DNA of 64,000 bases, taken from NCBI GenBank assembly GCA_030737835.1, contig CM060847.1, positions 20,123,727-20,187,726 on the forward strand, given 5' to 3'. The stretch comes from Acorus gramineus. Its lineage: Eukaryota > Streptophyta > Magnoliopsida > Acorales > Acoraceae. Shown here in pieces: positions 35,430 through 45,950 of this stretch (position 1 is the stretch's first letter; every line of letters starts with the position of its first letter). The notes under the pieces are model-generated. The model had not been told where the DNA came from. It saw nothing but the letters and a program-made list of their open reading frames with translations, and did no database searches. The position numbers were made by a program, and so were the translations under genes.

Positions 35430-35690
35430 TTTTTTGCAGTCTCGTCTGCAATCTTATACACTATTATAGCGTAGCATGTACGGCTCTATTACAGTGTATG
35501 TGATTTTATCAATGTATGGCGATTTTTTTAAATTTTTTCACAATGAACAAAATATATTATTGTATCTCAATATATACTTTATTTTATATAACATATACTT
35601 TAATATGAGAGTGTATGGTTTTAAAAAAAATAAAAAATGGTGTAGACTGTAGATAGGATTGCACAGGGGCTAGACATATCATTTTTCTTG
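35430..35690 (-). mobile_element. M1-family MITE-like copy, reverse orientation
   Basis: The left end has TTTTTTGCAGTCTCGTCTGC and the CACTATTATAGCGTA block. The right part has ATAACATATACTTTAATATG and GTGTAGACTGTAGATAGG. This is the family order seen in reverse. Confidence 0.45.
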
Positions 35691-35870
35691 AGAAGGATAT
35701 TTATATTTTTTGAGTGGGGCAGCTGCCCTTACTAAAGTTTTGTTTGAAAACTTTGGAGATGGTCTGGCTAATGCATCCTCAAAGATCGTCATAATTGACA
35801 AATATTCACTATGTGATTGTTTGGATACATGCATAAGTTATTCTGGGGTATATAATTATTTCAGGAATCA

Positions 35871-36258
35871 ATGTTGTAAAAAGCGCTAGGCGCTAGTCGT
35901 CGGGGAGGTTCAAAGAGACTAGAGATTGATCGGCTAGACAGAGATTAATCAGAGATTAATAAATCACTTTTTAGAATAATAAATATCATACATATGCATA
36001 TAAATATTATATATAAGATATTTTTAGATCATAAAATAATAAAAAGTAACATCAAAATAACACTAATAATATAAGCATAATAGGAATAGAATAAAAAATT
36101 AATTAATAGATAAATAATATATAAGATAATTTATTAGCTTATTAGTCAACTAGGGATTAATCAGAAAAACGGCTAGGTGCTAAGCGTTACCTGTTAGGTC
36201 CGCCTAGGCCTAGGCAGGGGATTAATGGGGGGCCTAAAAGGTTTTTTAAAACACTGCG
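35871..36258. mobile_element. MITE with GCGCTAGGCGCTAG ends (hAT-like)
   Basis: The left end AATGTTGTAAAAAGCGCTAG and the right end (reverse strand GCAGTGTTTTAAAAAACC) are inverted. Internal words include GCGCTAGGCGCTAGTCG, GATTAATCAGAGATTAATAA and GTCCGCCTAGGCCTAGGC. This arrangement is widespread in plant genomes. The AT-rich middle is noncoding. Confidence 0.6.
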
Positions 36259-36977
36259 AGAAACATATCATTGCACCAGTGGAAATTTTGTTTGGTTGTG
36301 ATTTTAGTTATTCTCGTTGACAATCGTAATTATTCACGTTGTGTTGTTAGGTTGATGAAGACTAAAATGTTGTTAGCTTCCTTCAGATCAGCTCGCGGTG
36401 AAACAATCCTTTTTTACTATGATGTATGGCCAGATTTAAGGACAGCGATCTAAGCAGACAAGATAGGGCTTCCTTATATTCGCAAAAGCAAACTTCTGTA
36501 GCCCTTTCTATTTTGTTCTTTTTTGTACTTGATTTCTAAGGGAAGTTCAATCTATCCCCCATGAACTCAAGGTTGTGTATCCTTTCATCTCTCTTTATAT
36601 TTCTTTTTCATATAGAAATACAAAATTGATTTAACCATAAAAAAAAAAGAAAAAAAAGAAGACTAAATGTAGATAGAAGATAAATAACGCGGGGATAATG
36701 ATTTATACATTTTAAAACGATTATATTACCCTCAATTAACATGTGTTATAGCTATGCATTCCAGGGCATGTGTCTCCACCAAAATCATGGGAAAACATAC
36801 TGTTCCTACTTGTGAATAATGTGGACCGTTCAAATACTGGTCCGTTTTGTGTTTGCACCTTTTTTTCTCTCCAGATAACAGACTTCTGGGTCTACAATTT
36901 GATGAAACGAACATGGAAAAAATACACTAAACATCACAGAATGAACCGACTAAAGAGTGATGAGTATATCATGATAT
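36259..36977. other. Spacer, no feature recognised
   Basis: Short open frames here (for example 36271-36450 and 36770-36997) have no recognisable domain, splice context or homologue that I can name. Confidence 0.35.
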
Positions 36978-38068
36978 TGTTGGAAAAACTTTGGTTTTGA
37001 ACATTTTTTGGTTAAAACGAGTTTGGGTTCCACTAATTATTTTTAGTGGAAACCTATTGGAGTGCGTTCCTCTCGTCGAGGAGATGAACATAGTATATTT
37101 ACATTCTCAAAATCATTTTTGGGTGAATGATAAAATTGGGTCCAAAGTTCTTCCAATAACATGATGAAATTGATTGGTGGTTAGGGAAAAAAATGCTGTA
37201 GTCTCATATCGGTTGTTGGGAAAAGACATTGAGGATTTATAAGATAGACTCATTGTACTCTAATGATTGCTTTTGATGGTCGCCCTATGGTGGACCTTTC
37301 TATGTGGAGTACCACCACGCGTGTCGTGCGCGTGCACTTTTGAGAGGCGCACTATGCACGTACACATCGTCACTAGGACCTGTAGCCTTTTCTTTTTGGA
37401 CTTTTTGTTAGATCGGATGGTGGAGATCATTTTGATCAGATAAAATTTGGGACGTTGATAGGAAAAATCCTCAAATGCAATATGGGCCATCGGATCAACG
37501 ATTGCGATTGGACCATTGGATGTTTGAAGAGGGGGGTGCCTTAGACTCTGTTTCAGTGAAAACTGAAACAAAGAAAAAGACTACTCCAAGGGCCTCTTCA
37601 ACTAACATTCTCCTCTATAATTACCACACATTCTCTGCATTTTAGATCATCTAACAATACAATGCATAGGCATTTCAGTCTTTGAGAGTCTGCATTCGAG
37701 TCTCCATTACATTCAAGTTAGAGAGAGTTCGAAATACACAAAAGAAAATTGCTGGTTCTTTGGTTTGAAGTGCTGCTACTAGATGACGATCCAATCATTG
37801 TATCCTTGGAGACTCTCGCCGGAACCTGTGAGCAGCAGTGCGGGACGAACAAAGTCTTAAAGGACATAGAATCTAATTCTACCCTCGATCTTCATCATTC
37901 GACAGAACAAATTCACCAAATCAATACATTTCTATTTCGTTCTAACACTGCTTTGTATACTGTCTCGATAACAAATTTAAGACTTTGTTTCAGTTTACAT
38001 CATAGTAGTTGTTTTTTAATGTTCTATTAAGATATCCTGTCATTAATTTCAGTGTTATACTTTGGTGA

Positions 38069-39232
38069 TATGGCCAACAACACTTCCACTGAGACCAACC
38101 AGTTCCTTATGACTGTTCATGTGTGCCTGTCACGGTTCCAACCCATGTCACCCATGGAGAGAAACTAGACAAGTTCAATGGGCCAGACTTCAAGAGATGG
38201 CAACAAAAAATGTTGTTCTATCTCACCACGTTGAACTTGGCCAGGTGTTTGACGGAGGAGGCTCCAAAATTGAAGGACAAAGAAACTGACGAACAATTGA
38301 TTTGTGCTGCGGATGCATGGAAACATGCAGATTTCTTGTGTAGGAATTATATCCTCAACGGATTGGACAATATATTGTACAACGTGTATAGCCCGGTCAA
38401 AACTTCTAAATAACTTTGGGAGTCTTTGGAAAAGAAGTACAAGATAGAAGATGTCGGAATGAAAAAATTCATTGTCAGCCGATTTCTTGACTTCAAAATG
38501 ATTGATTCAAAGACTGTCATAAGTCAAGTCCAAGCGCAAGGAGATGGGGTTCGAAGACTTGATAGTTCGATTGAGGATCGAGGAGGACAATCATACTTTT
38601 GAAAAGGGGACGGTGAATCACTCCATGGAGTCCAATGCCAACATTGTAGAGGATGGTGGACAGAAAACCAACAAAAAGAGGAAGCACCCTGGAAAAGGGC
38701 CAAATCAGAATGGAGGGCTTAACAAAAAGTTCAAGGGGAATTGCTACACAAGCAAAAAAGTCGGTCACCGTTTTAAGGCCCAAGAGAACGCAAAGAAGAA
38801 GAAGACCGATCAAGTGCACGTGACCGAAGCGGAGAAACTTGCAACCAAAATTTTTGACATCAAACTCTCAACTGTGGTATCTGAAGTGAACTCGGTGGTA
38901 AACACCAAGGAATGGTGGGTGGACACTGGTGCTACTCGCCACATATGTTCGGATAAGAAGATGTTCTCTTCATACGTTGAAGTGAAGAATGGTGTGCAAA
39001 CTGTTCATGGGAAACTCTTCTTCATCCAAAGTCGAAGGCATGGGAAAAGTTGTGTTGAAGATGACAGGGAAGGAACTCACACTTAACGATGTACTGCATG
39101 TAACATACATCTCGAAGAACTTAGTCTCCGGATCACTGTTAAGCAAGAATGGGTTCAAGTTGGTTTTTGAATTTGACAAATTTGTACTCACCAAGAATAG
39201 GGTGTATGTGGGCAAAGAGTATCTTAGCAATG
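38069..39232 (+). pseudogene. Copia gag and protease remnant
   Basis: Broken frames encode a Copia gag ([19 protein letters not shown], then [14 protein letters not shown] after a stop at 38411). A zinc-knuckle relic follows (GNCYTSKKVGHRF, one cysteine lost), then an aspartic protease (EWWVDTGATRHIC at 38911-38949). The region [20 protein letters not shown] leads into the pre-integrase part. At least one stop near 38411 and frame changes near 38110, 38520 and 38990 make it nonfunctional. The frame at 39232 is cut by the solo LTR and resumes at 40463. Confidence 0.8.
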
Positions 39233-39894
39233 TGTAGATACCCCAATTTTGACCATCCAAAGAGAAGAAAATTACTTCAAGTAAAATTTAGAAATGATCA
39301 CATTTGGAATATAAAAGAAAACACATTTAGAAAAGAAACCAGAAGAAGAAACCCTGGCTCCAAACACTTAGAAAATTCAAGGGGGCAGAACCTGGACGGC
39401 TAGTTTAAAGTAGCCGCCCCTCCTCCGGCTAGTTTAAAGTAGCCGCCCCTCCTCGGGCAGCTAGATTGAATTAGCCGCCCCCCAACCGCTTCCCATACAT
39501 GGGACATAAAGTTAGCATTTATAATGTTGATGAATGTGGTGGTTTCTCATATTTAGCCACCCCTTCTCTGACGGCTTACTCCTAGTAGCCGCCCCAAGCC
39601 ACTGCTTGTCAGATATTGGACATTTGACAGGTCATCATAGGAGTGGCTTCTTACAAGTAGCCGCCCCCCTTTGGGCGGCTAATCACAACATGCCACCCCT
39701 CACCTGGACATTGTTAGAAACACAAAGATTTAATGAGGGTCAAATAAAAAACCCTTGTATCCAATTTGATCTATTGTCCAGTGGATACTCTTTTGCCCAT
39801 TTTTTTACTATAAATAGGGGGTATCCAACACTTCTTCAACTCACAACAAATCATAAAATCACTTGCAATCACATACCCACCAATTCCATACCCA

Positions 39895-39929
<35 letters not shown>

Positions 39930-40462
39930 AATTTTGAGAGAAGGAAAATCATTCCCACTAAATTCCACTCTCCCAAAACCCTCTCCAAAACCCTGTTTAA
40001 ACCTGGTTTAACCTCAGCTAAAATCCAAATCAAATCCTACCCAAGTTCTGCCCAAATAGAGCCAGGTACCAGGCGGCTAATCCACAGTAGCCGTCCCCCT
40101 TCAGGCGGCTAAACTCTACTAGCCGACCCCCACTTCCACCCTGCCTTTTAAAAACTCCCTTTGTCAAGTCCTGGAAGTAGAAAATGATTTCCCGTTTTCA
40201 CCTCTATGTACGGCTAGCCATGTCTTAGAGCAGAGAATCCACAATCTACCTCCGCGAAGGCGATCAACAACAACACCAACTTTTCCTGCTTTTGAATAAA
40301 GTAGGTGGCGATCGCAACAACCCCTGAATCCTCCTGAGTAGCTGTCGGGTGTCTCAGCAAGGAACCGACCACACACACACCCCATTTTCCGAGTGGCGAT
40401 CTGACCAAAAGCCCGCAAGGCGGATCAGAACCATCGAAACTCGCTGAAAATCAATACCGACA
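39233..40462 (+). mobile_element. Solo LTR of a Ty3/Gypsy element with exact 5-bp target duplication
   Basis: The 1230-bp unit starts TGTAGATACCCCAATTTTGA and ends AATACCGACA. It is flanked by CAATG at 39228-39232 and 40463-40467. Removing it and one CAATG restores the Copia reading frame across the site (LSN joined to GLFKMDVV). A TATA-like CTATAAATAGGGG lies at 39810 and a GA microsatellite at 39898-39925. It holds about eight short palindromic modules of the form GGCGGCTA-spacer-TAGCCGCCCC, located at 39398-39480, 39560-39600, 39640-39700 and 40070-40130. Confidence 0.92.
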
Positions 40463-40826
40463 CAATGGTTTATTCAAAATGGATGTAGTAACTGTAATGC
40501 CTATGATTATTAATAAAGTAAATGCTTTTGCTTGTTTTCTTGAGTCATGTGATATGTGGCATGATAGATTAGGACATGTTAATTTTGGTACTTTGTGTAG
40601 ATTAATTAACATGGAATTGTTGTCTAGTTTAATATTGATTCAAATCATAAATGTGAAATATGTGTGGGATCAAAATTAGCAAAAACCCTTTTCATATCTA
40701 TAGCAAGAAGTTTTGAACTTCTAGAATTGATTCATAGTGATGTACGTGATTTGCAATTTGTGCAATCTAGAGGTGGTAAAAAGTATTTCATTACTTTCAT
40801 TAATAATTGCACTAAATGTAACAATA
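40463..40826 (+). pseudogene. Copia pre-integrase/integrase start
   Basis: The peptides WHDRLGHVNFGTLCRLINM, NHKCEICVGSKLAKT and LELIHSDVRDLQFVQSRGGK are the pre-integrase HHCC region and the beginning of the integrase core of a Copia polyprotein. The frame shifts near 40625. Homology stops abruptly at about 40826 after [10 protein letters not shown]. Confidence 0.8.
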
Positions 40827-40831
40827 GCCAA

Positions 40832-41800
40832 AAAGAATTCTAATATACACAAATTTAGCCACAAGAGAATATGTGTCTATATAATCAACACATTCAATTT
40901 GGGTAAAACCTTTAGTTACCAATCTAGATTTAAATTTGTCTATTGAACCGTCATTTAAGTTTCTTTTTAAATATCCATTCAAAACCTATTTCTTTTCTAT
41001 CTATCAGTAAAGATGTAAGCTCTCAAACTTGATTTTTATCAATAGATTCAAGCTCTTCGTTCATTGCTTTGATTCATTATTCATTATAAGAAAATGAATC
41101 ATCTATTCTTCCATTACTTCTGAAACTAATGCATTATAATCTTTCATACTGAGAAGTGTGGATGCCTTTATAGCCATAGTGTTTTGGTGGTTGTATAATT
41201 TTTTAAATGTTATTAGGAGAATTATCTTTTTTGTTTTTCAATTTCAAATTATTCTATAAGATTCTTAGGATTCCTAAATTCAATATCATCTTCTAAAAAT
41301 CTTACATGCATCTCTACTTTCAATGGCACTTACACTACCACTAGAATGATGAAAGATACATATTCTTTCGAATCTGAATGTCCAATAAAAGTACATTTTA
41401 TCCTTTTACTATCCAATTTTTTGCTTTGTTGATTAGGAATTTGAGCTGAAGAGCCTTGAAATTTTAATTTACTTATATAAGGTTTTCTACAATTCCAAAT
41501 TTCATGGGGAGTTACATTTTTTGTTTTGTAGAAACTCTATCTAAAATGTATATTGTAGTAGAAAATGCTTCTCCTCACTATATATTTCCTAAGTTTGAAT
41601 GAGCAAATATAGATCTAATATAATCATATCTAATAGTCATATTTATTCTTTCAGCTACTCCATTATTTTGTTGAGGTACAAAAATTATTCTTGATTGATA
41701 AATAATGCCATTTTCTTTACAACAATTTTTGAAAAGTTCATATGTATATTCATTATTATCTTTGTCACTTTCTAAATTTTTATATGTCCTCCTAATTTAT
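40832..41800 (-). pseudogene. Inverted Copia integrase and reverse transcriptase segment
   Basis: Read on the minus strand from 41800, broken frames give GGHIKI, then YTYELFKNCCKENGIIYQSR and VPQQNNGVAERIN (integrase core). Near 40990-40860 they give [19 protein letters not shown] and [13 protein letters not shown] (reverse transcriptase fingers/palm). The order on the minus strand is collinear with a Copia pol. The segment begins close to where the plus-strand integrase stops, so it is an inversion within one element rather than an unrelated insertion. Confidence 0.7.
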
Positions 41801-41810
41801 TTTGAGCTAA

Positions 41811-42027
41811 GGCTCCGTTTGGAAGTACGTCTTGGGCCGCTGCATCCGTTGAAGCAGGGGTGTAATGCGGAAGCGGTTTTTCTGAGCGTTGGTGAAGACG
41901 TCGAAAAATACACACTAACCGCGCAAAACAGGATCAAGCGCAGAAGCTGCCATATCTGTTTGTTTGAGCGTCTGGGTCCACCTGTGTCCGTCGACACAAA
42001 CTTGGGGCAAACGCCCTACCAAATGGA
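41811..42027. mobile_element. Short TIR element (hAT-like MITE)
   Basis: The left end GGCTCCGTTTGGAAGTACG and the right end (reverse strand GTTCCATTTGGTAGGGC) are typical inverted ends of plant hAT-like MITEs. The interior of about 190 bp is noncoding. A target duplication was not resolved. Confidence 0.55.
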
Positions 42028-42437
42028 ACATAAATTTTTAAATGTCTTATTAGAAAACCAGCCCAGACAAAAAGACCCGAATCTTTCAAAGTTGCTTAAC
42101 AGACTGAACGACCAGTGTCTGTGTTATATCAACTCAAGTCAGAAAGCTTCACCACAGCCAGCAAATCACTTTAAAAAGGGACTCGCTTCCAGCCCCAGGA
42201 CGAGATAATGTGGCCAGCCAAATAGTTTATAGGCTCAGCAATATATGGAGAGGTGAGTGACTCTACGTGCCTTCCAAATGCCACTAGGGTGGTTTTGTTT
42301 TTATTTTATTTTTTTCTGTGTCAGACAAACTCGGGCTGAAAAAGAAAAAAAAAAGCACTAAAAAAAAAAAATATTATCTCATTTTTATTCATCTCCCTGA
42401 GTTTGAGTGCATCAATCATGGTAGTGCACTGCATAGA
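42028..42437 (+). repeat. Segmental repeat, copy B (truncated)
   Basis: It matches copy A at 31919-32520 and copy D at 63206-63800 (AACCAGCCCAGACAAAAAG, TCGCTTCCAGCCCCAGGA, GAGTTTGAGTGCATCAATCA). It is cut off at GCATAGATGA where a Gypsy LTR begins at 42438. Confidence 0.8.
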
Positions 42438-43073
42438 TGATGCAGCGTGCGATCACGCTCTTCAATCGATGATGCGAATTCGCAAGCTCCAGCGGCTATG
42501 TTGATTCTTCAGAAAAATGTCAGGGACGTTGGACTTCAATGACTTGTTGATTTATGATGAAATACCAGGTTATTGGGAACTCTATATAGATGTTAATCCT
42601 CCTAGGATAACAAATATAATAGAATAAATAAAGAAACTTTGATAATTCATAAACTGCATAATGAAATAGTTTACATACCTATTTATAGAAGAGAATCCAT
42701 AACAAATTGGATCTCAACTGATTATTCTAATATAAAATAACAGCTACATTCTTATTTAATCCTAACTAATATTCAAATTTGAATTCAAATCATTATTTGA
42801 AATTCAAATCTAAATATAGTAAAATCCTAATAAATGCATAAAATCCTAACAAACTAAAAACTGTCAAAAATAGTAAAAATAACTTTCAATTGTCGATTTG
42901 ACCCCCTAGACGATCTCAGAACGCTCCAAAAATTGGCTTAATGTAATAGCAACTACTCCTGTAGGGCTCGTCGATACAAACGCATAGACATATTATAATA
43001 GCGATTCTGATCTACGGTTTAAAAGTTATGGCAGTTTGAAGTCACTGTGCTCCCGATCGATCAAGATGTACAT
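42438..43073 (-). mobile_element. Gypsy LTR fragment, left piece
   Basis: The plus-strand left edge is TGATGCAGCGTGCGATCAC, closely similar in type to the LTR edge TGATGTAGCG at 59531 and 60964. The AT-rich body (TATTTATAGAAGAGAATCC, repeated AAATTCAAAT words) also matches those LTRs. The last 109 bp (42963-43071) are repeated at 43898-44006. The piece stops where the inverted thaumatin-like fragment begins. Confidence 0.65.
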
Positions 43074-43186
43074 CCACACTGTGTAGGAGCATTTGTTGAC
43101 TATGTTGAAGGTGGCGGCGTTGGTGAGGGGGAGGAGGAGGGGGAGGAGGAGGAGGAGTGAAGAGAGATGGAAGGCTTGTGTGGCCA
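43074..43186 (-). pseudogene. Truncated inverted copy of the thaumatin-like gene (signal peptide only)
   Basis: The minus strand has an ATG at 43186 and 37 codons encoding [15 protein letters not shown], two extra leucine/proline codons, then [14 protein letters not shown], ending abruptly at 43074. It differs from the intact gene by a small in-frame insertion in the signal peptide and one substitution (Val to Ile). Its promoter copy, including the TATTTATA box, is retained upstream (43187-43443). It cannot make a folded thaumatin-like protein. Confidence 0.92.
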
Positions 43187-43443
43187 TTTTTGGGAAATGG
43201 TGTTGGAATGAGGTTTGTGTTATGTGTGATGTTGGAATTGGGATTGGTTTGTATGTATTTATAGATGGGGCAGAACCTTCTAAATTTATTGAATTCTAGT
43301 TTTCAGTGTTTGTCACTGAAAAAAAGGAAACTTTAATGAGTGATCCCTCATGAGATAGGAAGAAATTTATAAACAACTGGTCATGAATATGAAATAATGG
43401 GGGTGGGGAATTATGGACATGGAAGTCTAGGCATTGGTTGACT

Positions 43444-43870
43444 ATTATAACAAGAAGGAATTTTAAACACAAGTAAACCCTAAAAAGATCTTGAGTTTAT
43501 CTAGGCATCCGTTTTCAGTGATTAATTCTAGTTCACATTTATTTTGATCCTAAATACAGTATAATGTTTGTCTTTATTTTCTTGACCTTTACTTTCTTGA
43601 CCTTCTTGGCCGAGCTAATCCATCCACTACACTTCATGACATCATTATCATGATGCATACCCATCTAATTATGTGTGATGGATGTCTAGTTGGCGAGATC
43701 ATATCTTTAGATATGTGTGCAGAGAATTGCAGTGTAGATTAATAAGTGAGCTGACACAAAACTATTTTTTAGAGAAAATGCTTTTATTTAATTAAAATTA
43801 CATGAAAATAAATCTTGTGTGATATCTTAACATCTATGTGACGTGTATTCGTGTACTCGTTGGAATTTCT
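43444..43870 (-). repeat. Inverted segmental-repeat piece adjoining the truncated thaumatin-like copy
   Basis: Read on the minus strand it matches 32590-32935 of copy A. Shared words are TTTTCATGTAATTTTAATTA, a form of CATCCATCACAC, and GTGTAGTGGATGGAT. It therefore represents the original DNA upstream of this promoter. Confidence 0.65.
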
Positions 43871-43894
43871 CTATTGTCTACTGATGCAGACGTC

Positions 43895-44192
43895 ATAGCA
43901 GGGCTCGTCGATACAAACGCGTGGACGTATTATAATAGCGATTCTGATCTGCGATCTAAAAGTTATGGCAGTTTGAAGTCATAGTGCTCCGGATCGATCA
44001 AGATGTCTTCTCTTTTTTCTGGCTCATCTGATCTCGACCATCCATGTAATGTGTGGCTATGATGTCTGCATCATCCTCCTCAGGTTGGAGAGAATTCGCC
44101 CTCGAATTCAGATCGTCATCACTGGAACTGTCACCTGTATATGGAACGAGGTGCTTGACATTGAAGACATCAGCTGTGCGAAAGTCAACCAA
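43895..44192 (-). mobile_element. Gypsy LTR edge plus polyprotein C-terminal tail
   Basis: On the minus strand, 44192-43998 encodes TADVFNVKHLVPYTG and NSLQPEEDDAD, the characteristic end of a Ty3/Gypsy integrase. A purine-rich CTGAGGAGGA and a candidate LTR start TGATGCAGACATCATAG (44073 leftwards) follow. The 109-bp block 43898-44006 duplicates 42963-43071. The coding tail stops at about 44183, exactly where thaumatin-like promoter DNA begins. Confidence 0.75.
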
Positions 44193-44439
44193 TGCCTAGA
44201 CTTCCATGTCCATAATTCCCCACCCCCCATTATTTCATATTCATGACCAATTGTTTATAAATTTCTTCCTATCTCATGAGGGATCACTCATTAAAGTTTC
44301 CTTTTTTTCAGTGACAAACACTGAAAACTAGAATTCAATAAATTTAGAAGGTTCTGCCCCATCTATAAATACATACAAACCAATCCCAATTCCAACATCA
44401 CACATAACACAAACCTCATTCCAACACCATTTCCCAAAA
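44183..44439 (+). promoter_or_regulatory. Promoter of the thaumatin-like gene
   Basis: A TATA box (TATAAATA) at 44364-44371 lies 69 bp before the ATG. The distal edge contains GTCAACC (W-box core TTGAC on the minus strand, 44185-44191). Only about 257 bp of native upstream sequence remains before Gypsy coding sequence. Confidence 0.75.
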
Positions 44440-45108
44440 ATGGCCACACAAGCCTTCCATCTCTCTTCACTCCTCCTCCTCCTCCTCCCCCTCACCAACG
44501 CCGCCACCTTCAACGTAGTCAACAAATGCTCCTACACAGTGTGGGCCGCAGCCGTCCCAGGTGGCGGCCGACAGCTCAACCCGGGCCAGTCCTGGTCCAT
44601 CAACGTCCCCGCCGGCACCAAAAGCGCGCGCGTGTGGGCCCGCACGGGCTGCTCCTTCGATGGCTCGGGCCACGGCCACTGCCAGACTGGTGACTGCTTC
44701 GGAGTCCTTGCCTGCACCGCCTATGGTTCCCCGCCGAACACGCTCGCTGAGTACTCACTGAACCAGTTCAACAACCTCGACTTCTACGACATCTCCCTCG
44801 TCGACGGTTTCAACGTGCCCATGGACTTCAGCCCAACGAACAGGAATGGGTGTCACGACATACGGTGTACCGCGGACGTTAACGGGCAGTGCCCAGGCGT
44901 GCTACGCGCGCCTGGGGGCTGCAACAACCTGTGCACGGTTTTCAAGACGGATCAGTACTGCTGCAACTCGGGAAGCTGCGGTCCGACGGACTACTCGAGG
45001 TACTTCAAGGGGCTGTGCCCGGACGCTTATAGCTATCCCAAGGACGACGCCACCAGCACCTTCACTTGCCCCGGTGGGTCTAACTATCAGGTTATCTTCT
45101 GCCCTTAG
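44440..45108 (+). CDS. Thaumatin-like protein, PR-5/osmotin type
   Basis: The single exon encodes 222 residues. A hydrophobic signal peptide (1-21) precedes mature ATFNVVNKC, so the protein should enter the secretory pathway. All 16 conserved cysteines are present (C30 to C221, eight disulfides). The thaumatin signature [16 protein letters not shown] spans residues 77-92. The acidic-cleft set of PR-5 proteins appears intact (R68, E104, D117, D122, D195). There is no long C-terminal extension of the vacuolar type. Such proteins are pathogen- and stress-induced and many bind beta-1,3-glucan or inhibit fungi; activity here is inferred from family only. The gene is markedly GC-rich in third codon positions compared with the MEE22 homologue. 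It is the intact member of a rearranged locus. Confidence 0.96.
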   Translation: MATQAFHLSSLLLLLLPLTNAATFNVVNKCSYTVWAAAVPGGGRQLNPGQSWSINVPAGTKSARVWARTGCSFDGSGHGHCQTGDCFGVLACTAYGSPPNTLAEYSLNQFNNLDFYDISLVDGFNVPMDFSPTNRNGCHDIRCTADVNGQCPGVLRAPGGCNNLCTVFKTDQYCCNSGSCGPTDYSRYFKGLCPDAYSYPKDDATSTFTCPGGSNYQVIFCP

Positions 45109-45240
45109 AGGGAGCGAGAGAGATTTCTACTGATAATAATGTAATAATGAATAAGATTGTGATCCTTGCTATGGTGGTCACATGAATAAATGGGGACTTG
45201 TATGGTTCCAATACAAACTTCTGTGATGTGTGTTGAGATT
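45109..45240 (+). terminator. 3' UTR with polyadenylation signal
   Basis: AATAAA lies at 45185-45190, about 80 bp after the stop codon, with TGTGATGTGTGTTGAG (GU-rich) shortly downstream. Confidence 0.6.
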
Positions 45241-45748
45241 ATTACGTACGCCACTGCTCGTTGGTGAAATCAAATTGCATGTGGAATATCTTCATTCCAC
45301 TTATTCGTGGAATATCTTTGAATTCTTTTGCTTTGTATTTTGTTGGGAGGGTGGGTTGTTGTCCACATCTTATGAGAGCAAACTTTTCTCCATTTTCTTT
45401 ATGTCATATCTAAATATCTATGATCATCATTTCTCTTTGCTTTGAGGCAAGATTGAGACTTGTAATCTACTTCTGAGTTATATAGTCTACCATTTTCTCA
45501 AAAAAGAAGAAGCATGGACCGCTATCTCGTTAGAACAGCTGTCATGTGGAATATCTTCATTCTACTTATTCGTGATCTTTGAACAAGACCGATATTAATG
45601 GCCTAAGTTTGGTGAGTTTTGGTTCAAGGTCAAGGTCAAGCAGAGGATTAAAGTCAGGGTTGAAATTTTCCTCTGTATGGGGTGGCAGACCTTCATCTAG
45701 AGCGGGTGCAACTCTACCACCTTCCTCTGTATCTTTTCAAACTATGGC
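45241..45748. repeat. Downstream flank with a short direct repeat
   Basis: CATGTGGAATATCTTCATTC with following CACTTATTCGTG-type sequence occurs at 45279 and 45544. Between them is T-rich DNA without a gene. Another short homology links 45957-46035 with 35165-35245 (TTTTATCTTTGTAAATTT). Confidence 0.6.
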
Positions 45749-45751
45749 TAA

Positions 45752-45950
45752 GGGGGCGTTTCGATATGGGTTTGGAAAGATTATGCATTTGCAGGAATCG
45801 GATTTCCCCAAAACTCATTTTCAAACAGAGAAAAAGCTGTGGCAAAAAGCTGCAGACATATTTTTACAAATAAGTGCATGTGAAGATATTCAATTTTAAA
45901 CTCAGATTTTGATGAAAAGCTAATTCCTGAACCCACATTTAAACACACCC
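45752..45950. mobile_element. Tourist-like MITE, 199 bp
   Basis: The ends GGGGGCGTTTCGATATGGG and (reverse strand) GGGTGTGTTTAAATGTGGG are inverted. TAA flanks both sides (45749-45751 and 45951-45953), the 3-bp target typical of PIF/Harbinger-derived MITEs. It is noncoding. Confidence 0.75.

Larger units (their letters stand above)
36978..41800 (+). mobile_element. Degraded Ty1/Copia retrotransposon, interrupted and internally inverted
   Basis: A likely 5' LTR starts TGTTGGAAAAACTTTGGT at 36978 and contains GGATTTATAAGATAGAC. The gag-pol remnant follows from about 38070. Order on the plus strand is gag, zinc-knuckle relic, protease, then (after a solo LTR at 39233-40462) the pre-integrase HRLGH-type region and the start of integrase to about 40826. 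The remaining integrase and reverse transcriptase then continue on the opposite strand, 41800 back to 40832. No 3' LTR was identified, so the right edge is approximate. Confidence 0.75.
43074..44544. repeat. Large inverted repeat of the thaumatin-like promoter and gene start
   Basis: The left arm is 43074-43443 and the right arm 44183-44544, near-identical over about 360 bp. The arms share an outer edge at AGTCAACCAATGCC and an inner edge at CACAGTGTGG. The 740-bp spacer holds inverted segmental-repeat DNA (43444-43870) and Gypsy pieces. Confidence 0.92.

Noticed and set aside
44467..44761. Alternative frames overlapping the thaumatin-like gene
   Set aside because: They are shadows of a GC-rich real gene whose main frame has complete family hallmarks.
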